From NCBI GenBank assembly GCA_035063765.1, contig JAPSFT010000004.1, forward strand, positions 231,546 to 295,545: 64,000 nucleotides of DNA, given 5' to 3'. The position numbers were made by a program, and so were the translations under genes. Origin of the DNA: Deltaproteobacteria bacterium (GTDB lineage: Bacteria > Myxococcota_A > UBA9160 > PR03). The notes under the pieces were generated by a model. The model searched no databases. It saw nothing but the letters and a program-made list of their open reading frames with translations, and was not told the origin of the DNA. Shown piece after piece: positions 45,578 through 53,354 of this stretch (position 1 is its first letter; every line of letters starts with the position of its first letter).

Positions 45578-46513
45578 TCAGAGGTAGATGCCGGCGCCGG
45601 GCTCGGGCAGGCGGGTGCGGGCGGCGCGCAGCCGCTCGACCTCGCCCTGGAGGTCCGCCGTCGTCACGGGGCCCTCGTCCTCGCCCGCCGCCTGGCAGCG
45701 CGCCTTGCGGCGCAGCGCCCCGTGCAGGACGCGGATCCACTCGCCGGTGCTGGGGCCCTGGTAGCGGCTCACCACCGCCTGCCAGTCGACCGCGTCGAAG
45801 AGCGAACGCCCCGCACGCTTCTCGGCGGCGAGCTGGTGGATGCGCAGCGCGGCGATCACGTCCTCGGGAAACTGCGGGTCGACCTCGACGACGCGCTCGA
45901 AACGGCGCTCGGCGAGGAACGCCGTGCGCAGCGTGTCGGGGTGCGCCGTCGAGCCCACCACGAGCGTGCCCTCGATCGCGATGGTGCGGTCGAGGAGATC
46001 GAGCAGGAAGTCCATGATCGGGCCTACCGGCAGGTCCGGGCGCCGGCTGCCGATCTCGTCGGCGCGCGAGAACTCGAGCTCCTCGAAGAAGACCGTGAGC
46101 GGGGGCATCTCCACGAGCGCCTGGCTCCAGCCCGCGAGCAGCTCGCCCGCCTGGCCGCCGCGATGGATCACCTCGACCACGAGCCGCGGCACGTCGACAC
46201 CGACGAAGCTGGTCCCGCTGCGGGTCGCGAGGGCCTTGGCGAGCAGGGTCTTGCCGACCCCCGCGCGGCCGATCAGGAGGACCCCGCTCGGCGGGAAGGT
46301 GCCCCAGTGCGCGTAGACCTCGGGGTTCGTCGCGGCGCAGGCGTAGGTGAGGACCTCCTCCTTCGCCGCCGCGAGCCCGCCGATGTCGTCGACCCCGACC
46401 GCGGGCGCCGCGTCGAAGAGCGCGGCCCGCGCGATCGGGGCGAACTTGCGCTCGAAGGAGGCCCACAGGTTCTGGGCGCGCTCGCGGGCGGTGTCGCGGG
46501 CGGTCGGCACCAT
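45578..46513 (-). CDS. AAA family ATPase
   Basis: A 311-residue single-domain AAA protein related to the FtsH/CDC48-type module. DDIGGLAAAKEEV (residues 42-54) is the classic AAA entry, Walker A is GRAGVGKT at 82-89, Walker B is LTVFFEELE with Glu144/Glu145 where the usual form is Asp-Glu, and sensor-1 is VVGSTAHPD. The C-terminal lid is present, but no protease or other effector domain. ATG 46513 is preferred over upstream in-frame codons; TATGCT lies 6 nt ahead. The function is unknown. It is divergent from the glycosylase gene. Confidence 0.78.
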   Translation of the reverse strand: MVPTARDTARERAQNLWASFERKFAPIARAALFDAAPAVGVDDIGGLAAAKEEVLTYACAATNPEVYAHWGTFPPSGVLLIGRAGVGKTLLAKALATRSGTSFVGVDVPRLVVEVIHRGGQAGELLAGWSQALVEMPPLTVFFEELEFSRADEIGSRRPDLPVGPIMDFLLDLLDRTIAIEGTLVVGSTAHPDTLRTAFLAERRFERVVEVDPQFPEDVIAALRIHQLAAEKRAGRSLFDAVDWQAVVSRYQGPSTGEWIRVLHGALRRKARCQAAGEDEGPVTTADLQGEVERLRAARTRLPEPGAGIYL

Positions 46514-46563
46514 CCGGCCAGCATAGCCACGGGCCCGCCCGGCGACGCTACCTTGCGCTCGCC

Positions 46564-47196
46564 GTGCCCGACCGCCTCGACCCCGCCGCACTCGCGCGCG
46601 CCGCCCGCACGCTCGCGCGGCGCGACCCGGTCCTCGGCGCGCTGATCCGGCGCGTCGGTGTCTGTGGCCTCGAGCGACGCGGGGACCCCTATCGCTACCT
46701 CGTGCGCTCGGTGCTCCACCAGCAGATCACCGGCCACGCGGCGCGCGCGATCGAGGCGCGCCTCGCCGCCCGCTTCGGCGGCCGCCTCCCGGCGCCCGCC
46801 GTGCTGCGCGCCGCAGCGCCCGCGGAGCTGCGCGCGTGCGGCCTCTCGCGCCAGAAGATCGCCTCGCTGCACGCGATCGCCGCCGCCTTCGACGACCGCG
46901 TGCTCGACGCGCGCCGCCTGGCCCGCCTCGACGACGACGGGGTCGTCGAGGCCGTCACCGCCGTGCGGGGCGTGGGCCCGTGGACCGCCCACATGCTGCT
47001 CCTGTTCTCGCTCGGCCGGCTCGACGTGCTCCCGGTCGGCGACTACGGGGTCCGCAAGAGCGCGATGCTCCTCTACGGCCTGCCCGAGCTGCCGAAGCCG
47101 GCACAGCTCGCAGCACTCGCCGAGCCCTGGCGCCCCTGGCGCTCGGTGGCGTCCTGGTACCTGTGGCGCGCCCTCGACCCGGTGGCGCCGGGCTGA
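46564..47196 (+). CDS. DNA-3-methyladenine glycosylase (AlkA/HhH-GPD superfamily)
   Basis: A 210-residue HhH-GPD DNA glycosylase. LVRSVLHQQITGHAARAIEARLA (about 46-68) is the AlkA-type helix pair, the hairpin is VRGVGPWTAHMLLLF (134-148), and the catalytic Asp160 lies in PVGDYGVRK. It removes alkylated bases, starting base-excision repair. It lacks the N-terminal beta-domain of E. coli AlkA, as in the shorter bacterial and yeast MAG-type enzymes. GTG 46564; TACCTT ends 9 nt before it. Confidence 0.9.
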   Translation: MPDRLDPAALARAARTLARRDPVLGALIRRVGVCGLERRGDPYRYLVRSVLHQQITGHAARAIEARLAARFGGRLPAPAVLRAAAPAELRACGLSRQKIASLHAIAAAFDDRVLDARRLARLDDDGVVEAVTAVRGVGPWTAHMLLLFSLGRLDVLPVGDYGVRKSAMLLYGLPELPKPAQLAALAEPWRPWRSVASWYLWRALDPVAPG

Positions 47197-47313
47197 CGCC
47201 TCGGCGGAGGAGGCGTCGGCGCGCGTGGTCCGGCGTAGGTCGACGGCGGTGGGGCCGACCTCCCGATCGAGCGGGCGGTCCCACTCCGGCTACCCTGCGG
47301 GCTCCCCACCTCT

Positions 47314-47328
47314 GAGGAGGGCCTCCTC
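47314..47328 (+). promoter_or_regulatory. Inverted repeat over the ribosome-binding site of the PEP-CTERM gene
   Basis: GAGGAGGGCCTCCTC forms a 6-bp stem (GAGGAG with CTCCTC) around GGC. The left arm is the only Shine-Dalgarno for TTG 47330. TACCCT at 47291-47296 is a plausible -10, so the hairpin would lie in a leader of about 30 nt. Confidence 0.45.
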
Positions 47329-47329
47329 G

Positions 47330-47953
47330 TTGCAGAACCTGCCTCGCCTCGCGAGCGTCCTCGGCATCGCGATCCTGGCGGCTGCCGCCCCCGTGCGGGC
47401 CGCCGTCGTCGCCAACTGCGAGGACCTCGACCGCGACATCGCCGAGTGCGCGGACTTCTCGGACGACGGCGTCCTCGAGTTCGACCTCTCCCTGCTCACG
47501 CTGGCGGACGTCGCGCTCGAGATCCAGACCACGAGCGGCGAGCGGACCATCGACCTGCTGACCCTGCGGGCGTACGTCTACAACGATTCGTACCTGGCGG
47601 ACGAGGTCGCCTTCACCCGCGTCGAGCTGCGGCTCGACGGGGGCGCCCGCTTCGTCCCCGTCGGCACCGTCCGCAACTTCGACTTCGAGCTGGTCCCGGT
47701 GACCAGGCCCGACGACGTCACCGCCCTGATCGAGCCGTCCCCTCCGCTGCCGCCCACCGACCTGCTCGAGATCGGCGAGCTCGACGCCGAGCCGGGCGCG
47801 ACGGACTGGGAGATCGACCTCTCGCAGCTCTCCGGGACGAGCTTCACGCTGCGGGTCGTCTCGGTGCCCGAGCCGGACGCGGCCGCGTCGGCGGCGCTCG
47901 GGCTGCTCGCGCTGGCGGCGCTGGCGCAGGGATCCTCGCGGCGCCGCTGCTGA
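47330..47953 (+). CDS. PEP-CTERM sorting-domain protein
   Basis: A 207-residue exported protein: signal peptide (residues 1-24), a beta-rich body, and a C-terminal sorting tail VPEP, then a hydrophobic helix (AAASAALGLLALAALA) and a basic end SSRRRC. Such proteins are recognised by exosortase and released to the outer surface or matrix, usually in bacteria that make exopolysaccharide. No exosortase is in the window. Only two cysteines are near the N-terminus of the mature part (NCEDLDRDIAECAD). The start is TTG 47330 behind GAGGAGG. The body matches no family I recognise. Confidence 0.75.
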   Translation: MQNLPRLASVLGIAILAAAAPVRAAVVANCEDLDRDIAECADFSDDGVLEFDLSLLTLADVALEIQTTSGERTIDLLTLRAYVYNDSYLADEVAFTRVELRLDGGARFVPVGTVRNFDFELVPVTRPDDVTALIEPSPPLPPTDLLEIGELDAEPGATDWEIDLSQLSGTSFTLRVVSVPEPDAAASAALGLLALAALAQGSSRRRC

Positions 47954-48024
47954 CGGGCGCCGCCGGCAGGCCACGCCCTCCCGCCCCGCCACCCGCGACG
48001 ATGGCCGCCCGCGATCCCCCCTGT

Positions 48025-48030
48025 TAGGGT
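48025..48030 (+). promoter_or_regulatory. Possible -10 element of the tRNA-Glu gene
   Basis: TAGGGT lies 20 nt ahead of the tRNA 5' end at the right distance for a short 5' leader. No convincing -35 is visible 16-18 bp upstream. Confidence 0.25.
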
Positions 48031-48050
48031 CCGCGCGGCACCTGCCCCTC

Positions 48051-48126
48051 GTCCCCATCGTCTAGAGGCCTAGGACTCCGCCCTTTCAAGGCGGTAACAC
48101 GGGTTCGATTCCCGTTGGGGACGCCA
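48051..48126 (+). tRNA. tRNA-Glu (anticodon TTC), CCA encoded
   Basis: The acceptor arms GTCCCCA (48051-48057) and TGGGGAC (48116-48122) pair perfectly, with discriminator G48123 and an encoded CCA at 48124-48126. The anticodon stem CCGCC/GGCGG encloses the loop CTTTCAA, giving anticodon TTC (glutamate). The T-arm is CGGG-TTCGATT-CCCG. Every arm is intact, and the gene stands alone between two protein genes. Confidence 0.97.
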
Positions 48127-48236
48127 GCCCGCCCTCTGCCACGGCACGCGCGGTGGGTACGCATCCCGCGCACGTTCGCCGGCCTCGCGGTCGTCGCTCG
48201 GCGGGAGGTGGAGCGGCGCACCCGGCGCGGGGGAGC

Positions 48237-48650
48237 TCAGCGCGGGGTCAGCAACACCACGGGAATGTCGCGCGTGGTGCCGGCCTGGTACTTGTCGTAG
48301 TCCGGCCACTGGGCGGTCATGATCGGCCACAGGCGGCGCTTCTCGAGCGGGGTCGCGGTGCGCGCCGTGACGGGCACGACGGCGTCGTGCACCTGGATCT
48401 CGACCTCGGGGTGCGTGAGCAGGTTCTTGTACCAGCCCGGGTGCTCGGGCGAGCCGCCGCGCGAGGCGACGATCACGTAGTCGCTCCCGTGCCGGCCGTA
48501 GATCAGGGGGAACTTGCGGAGCTCGCCGGTCCGGCGGCCCCGGGTGTGGAGGATCAGGACCGAGGCGCCGTTCCAGTCGTGACCGGTGCGGCCGCCGGTG
48601 GCCTCGTACTGCCGGACGTGCTCGTCGCCGAAGAGGCTGAAGTCGGGCAT
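48237..48650 (-). CDS. Deazaflavin (F420)-dependent nitroreductase family protein (DDN type)
   Basis: A 137-residue split-barrel protein of the DDN/FDOR-B family: GASVLILHTRGRRTGELRKFPLIYGRHGSDYVIVASRGGSPEHPGWYKNL is the typical sequence (residues 28-76). Mycobacterial Ddn uses reduced F420 to activate nitroimidazoles; natural substrates are probably quinones. Finding it here suggests the organism makes or uses F420, although some members bind other flavins. GGGGG precedes ATG 48650. It converges on tRNA-Glu. Confidence 0.88.
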   Translation of the reverse strand: MPDFSLFGDEHVRQYEATGGRTGHDWNGASVLILHTRGRRTGELRKFPLIYGRHGSDYVIVASRGGSPEHPGWYKNLLTHPEVEIQVHDAVVPVTARTATPLEKRRLWPIMTAQWPDYDKYQAGTTRDIPVVLLTPR

Positions 48651-48746
48651 GCCCCCAGGATCGCACGCCGGGCAGCCGTGTCGATCGGCGGCCCGGCCCG
48701 CGCCCCCGGGCCGCGGCCGCCCGGCTCCCGGTAGACTCCGCCCCCC

Positions 48747-50237
48747 GTGGCCCCTCCCGCGCTGCCCCTCCCGACCCGCCTCGCCTACGGCGTCGGCGCG
48801 CTCGCCGAGGGCACCAAGAACGGCGCCTTCGAGTTCTTCCTGTTCTTCTACTACACGCAGGTGCTCGGGCTCTCGGGCACCCTGGCCGGCGCGGCGATGA
48901 TGATCGCGCCGCTCGTCGATGCGGTGGCCGATCCGCTGGTCGGCTCGCTCTCGGACTCGACGCGAAGCCGGCTCGGACGCCGGCATCCCTATCTCTACGC
49001 GGCAGCGCTCCCGATGGCGGCCGGCTTCGCGCTGCTCTTCGCGCCCCCGCCCGGGCTCGGCCAGCTCGGGCTCTTCGCCTGGCTCACCGGCTTCGCGCTC
49101 CTCGTCCGCTTCGCGATGACGCTCTACTTCGTGCCGCACATGGCCCTCGGCGCCGAGCTCAGCGACGACTACGGCGAGCGCACCTCGATCGTCGCGGTGC
49201 GCGCGTTCTTCGGCCTGCTCGGTGGCATCGGCGCGCCGATCCTCGGGCTCGCGATCTGGTTCCGCTCGACGCCCGACCATCCGGCCGGACAGCTCGACGC
49301 GGCCGGCTATCCGGGCTTCGGGGGGGTGCTCGCGATCGGCATGGCGGCGGCGATCTGGGCCTCGGCGCTCGGCACCCATCACCGGATCCCGCTGCTCGTG
49401 CGCCCGGCCGCCGCGCCCGAGCCCTTCGGCGCGGGGCGGCTCGTGCGCGAGGTGCGGGCCGCCCTCGCGAGCCCCTCGTTCCGCGCGCTCTTCTCCGGCG
49501 TGGTGGTCTTCTTCGTGATGCGCGGCGTCCAGACCTCGCTCGGGCTCCACATGGGCACCTACTTCTGGCGCATCACGAGCGCGGAGCTCCTCGAGCTCAC
49601 GATCGGCTCGGCGGCGGGCGTCGTCGTGGGGCTTCCGGTCTGGACCTTCGCGGCGCGCCGGCTCGACAAGAAGCCGACCTTCCTGATCGGCGCAGCCGGC
49701 TTCAGCGCGTGGGTGCTCCTGCCGCCGTGCCTCCAGATCGCGGGCGCGTGGCCGGCGCACGGGTCGCCGGCCTACCTCCCGTCGCTGGTCGCGGCGAGCG
49801 CGCTCGCGGCCTTCTTCGCCGCCGCGGCGCTCGTGACGGCGGGCTCGATGATGGCCGACGTCGCCGACGAGCACGAGCTCGCGACCGGCCGCCGCCAGGA
49901 GGGGCTCCTGTTCGGCGCGCAGTCGCTCGCCGCGAAGTCGGCCTCCGGGATCGGCCACCAGATCGCCGGCCTCGGGCTCGACGCGATCGCCTTCCCGGCG
50001 GGTGCGGCGATGGACGCGGTGGGCCCGCCGCAGGTGCTCGGGCTCGGCCTGCTCGCCGGGCCGGGCGTCGGGCTCCTCGCGGTGGTCGCGATCGCGCTCC
50101 TCGCCGGCTACCGCCTCGACCGCACGCGGCACGCCGCGATCGCGCATGCGCTCGACGAGCGGCGCGGCGCGGCGCCCCTCGCGAGCGCGGGGGCGCCCGA
50201 GGTCTCCGCCGCCGGCTCCGTGCGCGCGCCGCCCTGA
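48747..50237 (+). CDS. MFS transporter, GPH (glycoside-pentoside-hexuronide:cation) family
   Basis: A 496-residue transporter with 12 predicted transmembrane helices. The start LAYGVGALAEGTKNGAFEFFLFFYYTQVLG and DAVADPLVGSLSD followed by RSRLGRRHPYL are the MelB-type signature. The family couples Na+ or H+ to import of glycosides, but many proteobacterial members of this group are uncharacterised and may carry other solutes. GTG 48747 is 9 nt after a TAGACT hexamer. It converges on the VOC gene. Confidence 0.85.
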   Translation: MAPPALPLPTRLAYGVGALAEGTKNGAFEFFLFFYYTQVLGLSGTLAGAAMMIAPLVDAVADPLVGSLSDSTRSRLGRRHPYLYAAALPMAAGFALLFAPPPGLGQLGLFAWLTGFALLVRFAMTLYFVPHMALGAELSDDYGERTSIVAVRAFFGLLGGIGAPILGLAIWFRSTPDHPAGQLDAAGYPGFGGVLAIGMAAAIWASALGTHHRIPLLVRPAAAPEPFGAGRLVREVRAALASPSFRALFSGVVVFFVMRGVQTSLGLHMGTYFWRITSAELLELTIGSAAGVVVGLPVWTFAARRLDKKPTFLIGAAGFSAWVLLPPCLQIAGAWPAHGSPAYLPSLVAASALAAFFAAAALVTAGSMMADVADEHELATGRRQEGLLFGAQSLAAKSASGIGHQIAGLGLDAIAFPAGAAMDAVGPPQVLGLGLLAGPGVGLLAVVAIALLAGYRLDRTRHAAIAHALDERRGAAPLASAGAPEVSAAGSVRAPP

Positions 50238-50253
50238 GCCGCGCGCGCCGCGC

Positions 50254-50709
50254 TCAGGCGCCCGGCTCCTTCGCGTGCGCGACGGTGAGACCCACCTCCT
50301 GGCCGTAGGAGAGCTCGAGGTGGTGGCCGTCCGGGTCGCGCAGGAAGGCCCAGTAGCCGACCGGCGCACCCGAGTCGGTCGGGCCGAGCTCGAGACACCC
50401 CTCGGCACGCGCGGCTCCGGCCAGGCGGTCCACCTCCTCGCGCGAGGCACAGCCGACCCCGAGGTGGCAGGCGCCACCGAGCCGCGCTTCGACGCGCCCC
50501 TCGATCAGCACCAGCACGAAGGGGCGCGTCAGGTCCGAGAGCCAGACCACGCGGGCGCCGCCGGGATCCGTGCGATCGTGCACGATCTTCATCCCGGCGT
50601 AGCGCTCGTAGAAGGCGAGGCTGCGCGCGAGGTCGGAGGCGACCAGCGCGAGGTGGGTCGCGCCGACGTCGATGCGCTCCCGGATCGGCTCGCGGCTCGG
50701 GTCGCCCAC
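50254..50709 (-). CDS. VOC family protein (glyoxalase/dioxygenase fold)
   Basis: A 151-residue vicinal-oxygen-chelate protein with two beta-alpha-beta-beta-beta repeats: the first with THLALVASDLARSLAFYERYAGMK, the second with GACHLGVGC and FLRDPDGHHLELSY (the C-terminal metal Glu in HLEL). It could be a glyoxalase, a dioxygenase or a resistance protein; the metal His of the first repeat is visible in THLAL. GTG 50709 is preferred because GGAAGGGA stands 6 nt upstream. Confidence 0.78.
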   Translation of the reverse strand: MGDPSREPIRERIDVGATHLALVASDLARSLAFYERYAGMKIVHDRTDPGGARVVWLSDLTRPFVLVLIEGRVEARLGGACHLGVGCASREEVDRLAGAARAEGCLELGPTDSGAPVGYWAFLRDPDGHHLELSYGQEVGLTVAHAKEPGA

Positions 50710-50826
50710 GAAGTCCCTTCCTCCTCCGGCGCGGAGACTGCCATGGGCGGCGCTGCCCTGCACCGCAGGGCCCGGCGAGCGGTGGATCCTCTCCTCCCCG
50801 CCCGGCTCGCAGCAGCAGCGGTGCCC

Positions 50827-51795
50827 TCAGCCGCGCGGAGCCGGGGGCGAGAGGGTGCGCGCGAGCGCGCGCTGGAAGGCGGGGTGGGCGAGGAGCGCGA
50901 GGACGTCGCGGCGGGCGAGGGCGTCGGCGAGGGTGGGATCGCCCGCGAGCGCGAGCAGCTCGGGATCGCGGCGGAGCGCGGCGAGGCGCGGGCCGAGCTC
51001 CACGAGGACGGGGCGCAGGGCCGCCCGGAAGCGGGCGGCGTCGCCGGCCGCAGCAGGATCGAGGGCGCCGATGGTGGCGAGGTCTCGGCGCAGCGCCCCG
51101 TCCCCGGCCAGCGCCTGGAAGCTCGGGCGCGCGAGCGCGAAGTCGGGGCGGCCGGCCTCGATCTCGCCCCAGAAGCCGGGGTCGTCGGCGAGCGCGGCGA
51201 GCGCCGGGTGCTCGGCGACCCGGCGCAGCGCGCCGAGGCTCTCGGCCGGGTGCGCGAGGACGCGGGCCGCGAGCACGCCCGCGCCGTTCGCTTCCTGGCC
51301 GCCGGCGGCCCCGGCGATCCCCTCGAGCGCCGCGCGCGTGAGCGATCGCAGCGGCGTGTCGGCAGCCGGCTCCGGTGCAGGGTCCGGTGCGGCGAGCTCG
51401 CGCGCTGCGTCGAGCCAGATCGTGGTCACCCCGAGGAGCAGCACCAGCACGGCACCGCGCGCCGCGCCGAGCAGGGCGCCCGCGCACCGATCGAGCGGCG
51501 AGCGCGCCGCGCCGCCGCGGCGCGCGTCGGCCGCGCGGCGCGCCGCGCGCCCGGCGAGCCCGATCGCCAGCGCCGTCACGAGGAACGACCCGCTGCCCGC
51601 GGCGGCACTGCCCACCCAGACCGGGATCCCGAGCGCCGCCGCCACGCCCGGGCCGAGCGCGAACGCACCGGCCACGGAGGCCGCACCGCCCGCCGCGAGC
51701 GCCGCCAGCGCCGTCGCGCTCGCCCACGCGCCGCGCCATGCTCCGAGCAGCGCGCAGATCGCGAGCAGCCCGAGGGCAACGAGGTCGGCAGCCAT
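50827..51795 (-). CDS. CvpA family membrane protein with extended C-terminus
   Basis: A 322-residue protein. The first ~130 residues have four transmembrane helices of the CvpA type (colicin V production family), including GAWRGAWASATALAALAAGG and LLGAARGAVLVLLLGV. Residues ~140-322 form an additional cytoplasmic or periplasmic helical region absent from E. coli CvpA (162 aa). In E. coli, CvpA supports envelope stress resistance. No purF is adjacent. The annotation of the N-terminal part is firm, the tail is unknown. Confidence 0.75.
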   Translation of the reverse strand: MAADLVALGLLAICALLGAWRGAWASATALAALAAGGAASVAGAFALGPGVAAALGIPVWVGSAAAGSGSFLVTALAIGLAGRAARRAADARRGGAARSPLDRCAGALLGAARGAVLVLLLGVTTIWLDAARELAAPDPAPEPAADTPLRSLTRAALEGIAGAAGGQEANGAGVLAARVLAHPAESLGALRRVAEHPALAALADDPGFWGEIEAGRPDFALARPSFQALAGDGALRRDLATIGALDPAAAGDAARFRAALRPVLVELGPRLAALRRDPELLALAGDPTLADALARRDVLALLAHPAFQRALARTLSPPAPRG

Positions 51796-51890
51796 GGGCG
51801 AGGGATCGGCGGGGCGCCGCAGGGGCCTGAGCCGCCCCCTTTGCTGCTAGCCTCCGGGCTCGCGACCGGGCCGGGAGCGCGCCGGACGCG

Positions 51891-51929
51891 CCCGGAAGGA
51901 AGGCCCGGACGGAAGGCCCGGAAGGAAGG
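51891..51929 (+). repeat. Three tandem 13-bp repeats in the leader of the aldehyde dehydrogenase gene
   Basis: CCCGGAAGGAAGG, CCCGGACGGAAGG and CCCGGAAGGAAGG follow one another without a gap and end 9 nt before the ATG at 51939. Copies 1 and 3 are identical and copy 2 differs by one base. Each unit carries GGAAGG, so the leader offers several Shine-Dalgarno-like tracts. TAGCCT at 51848-51853 may be the -10 of this leader. Confidence 0.7.
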
Positions 51930-51938
51930 AGTGCAACG

Positions 51939-53345
51939 ATGAGCGACTTCACCCTCACGATCGACGGCAAGGCGCTGCCCGGCGAGAGCAGCTTCGGGGT
52001 CGTGAACCCCGCCACCGGCCAGGTCTTCGCGCAGGCGCCGAGCTGCAGCCGCGCGCAGCTCGACGCGGCGATGGAGGCGGCCCACCGCGCCTTCGGCCCC
52101 TGGCAGCGCGACGAGGCGCGCCGCCGCCAGGCGCTCGTGGCCTGCGCCGAGGCGATCCAGGCCCGGCTCGGCGAGCTGGCCCCGATCCTGACCCAGGAGC
52201 AGGGCAAGCCGCTCGCGAAGGCGGGCGAGGAGCTGATCGGGGCCGCCGTCTGGTTCCGCTACACCGCGGCGCTCCAGATCCCCGTCGAGGTGGTGCAGGA
52301 CGACGAGAACGCGCGCATCGAGGTGCGCCGGCGCCCCTACGGCGTGGTGGGCGCGATCACGCCCTGGAACTTCCCGGTGCTGCTCGCGGTGTGGAAGATC
52401 GCGCCCGCGCTGCTCGCCGGGAACACGGTCGTGATCAAGCCCTCGCCCTTCACGCCGCTCTCGACGCTCAAGCTCGGCGAGATCCTGCGCGACGCGCTCC
52501 CGCCGGGGGTCGTCAACGTGGTGTCGGGCGGCGACGAGCTCGGCGCCTGGGTGTCCTCGCACCCGCGCGTGCGCAAGATCTCGTTCACCGGCTCGGTCGC
52601 CACCGGCAAGAAGGTCGCGACCGCGGCGGCGCCCGACCTCAAGCGCCTCACCCTCGAGCTCGGCGGCAACGACGCGGCGATCGTGCTCCCGGACGCCGAC
52701 CCCGCGGCGATCGCCGAGAAGGTCTTCTGGGGCGCGTTCACGAACTCGGGGCAGGTGTGCAGCGCCATCAAGCGCCTCTACGTCCACGAGTCGATCGCGG
52801 CGCCGCTCACCGAGGCGCTGGCGCAGGTGGCGCGCAGCGTGAAGACGGGCGACGGCATGCAGCCCGACACCCAGCTCGGCCCGATCAACAACAAGCCCCA
52901 GTTCGAGCGCGTCGTGGGGCTGCTCGAGGACGCCCGGAAGGCCGGCGCCAAGGTGGTGACCGGCGGCGGCGCGCGCGCCGGCGGCGGCTACTTCGTCGAG
53001 CCCACGCTCGTGACCGGGATCGCCGAGGGCACGCGCCTCGTGGACGAGGAGCAGTTCGGGCCCGCGCTGCCGATCCTGACCTACCGCGACGTCGGCGACG
53101 CCGTCGAGCGCGCGAACGCGACCATGTTCGGGCTCTCGGGCTCGGTCTGGTCGTCGAGCCCCGAGCGGGGGGCCGAGGTGGCGGGGCAGCTCGAGTGCGG
53201 CACCGCGTGGGTGAACCAGCACCTCGCGATCGGCCCGAACGTGCCCTTCGGCGGGGCCAAGTGGTCGGGGATCGGCGTCGAGAACGGGCCCTGGGGCCTG
53301 CTCGGCTTCACCGAGATCCAGACCGTCAACGTCGCCAAGAAGTAG
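51939..53345 (+). CDS. NAD(P)-dependent aldehyde dehydrogenase
   Basis: A 468-residue ALDH-superfamily enzyme with the catalytic Cys274 in NSGQVCSAI and general base Glu240 in LTLELGGND. The nucleotide-binding GSVATGKKV (218-226) and PWNFPV (142-147) motifs are normal. It oxidises aldehydes to acids. The subfamily is nearest to succinate-semialdehyde/betaine-type enzymes, but the substrate is not clear. Its start follows a triple 13-bp tandem repeat. It converges on the aldo/keto reductase gene. Confidence 0.92.
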   Translation: MSDFTLTIDGKALPGESSFGVVNPATGQVFAQAPSCSRAQLDAAMEAAHRAFGPWQRDEARRRQALVACAEAIQARLGELAPILTQEQGKPLAKAGEELIGAAVWFRYTAALQIPVEVVQDDENARIEVRRRPYGVVGAITPWNFPVLLAVWKIAPALLAGNTVVIKPSPFTPLSTLKLGEILRDALPPGVVNVVSGGDELGAWVSSHPRVRKISFTGSVATGKKVATAAAPDLKRLTLELGGNDAAIVLPDADPAAIAEKVFWGAFTNSGQVCSAIKRLYVHESIAAPLTEALAQVARSVKTGDGMQPDTQLGPINNKPQFERVVGLLEDARKAGAKVVTGGGARAGGGYFVEPTLVTGIAEGTRLVDEEQFGPALPILTYRDVGDAVERANATMFGLSGSVWSSSPERGAEVAGQLECGTAWVNQHLAIGPNVPFGGAKWSGIGVENGPWGLLGFTEIQTVNVAKK

Positions 53346-53354
53346 CCGCGCGGG

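Noticed and set aside
48127..48236. Second tRNA or attachment site next to tRNA-Glu
   Set aside because: No second cloverleaf and no repeat of the tRNA 3' end is visible; there is no integrase nearby, so no sign of an integrated element.
51891..51929. Tandem repeats as a CRISPR array
   Set aside because: Units are 13 bp, directly adjacent with no spacers, and no cas gene is near.
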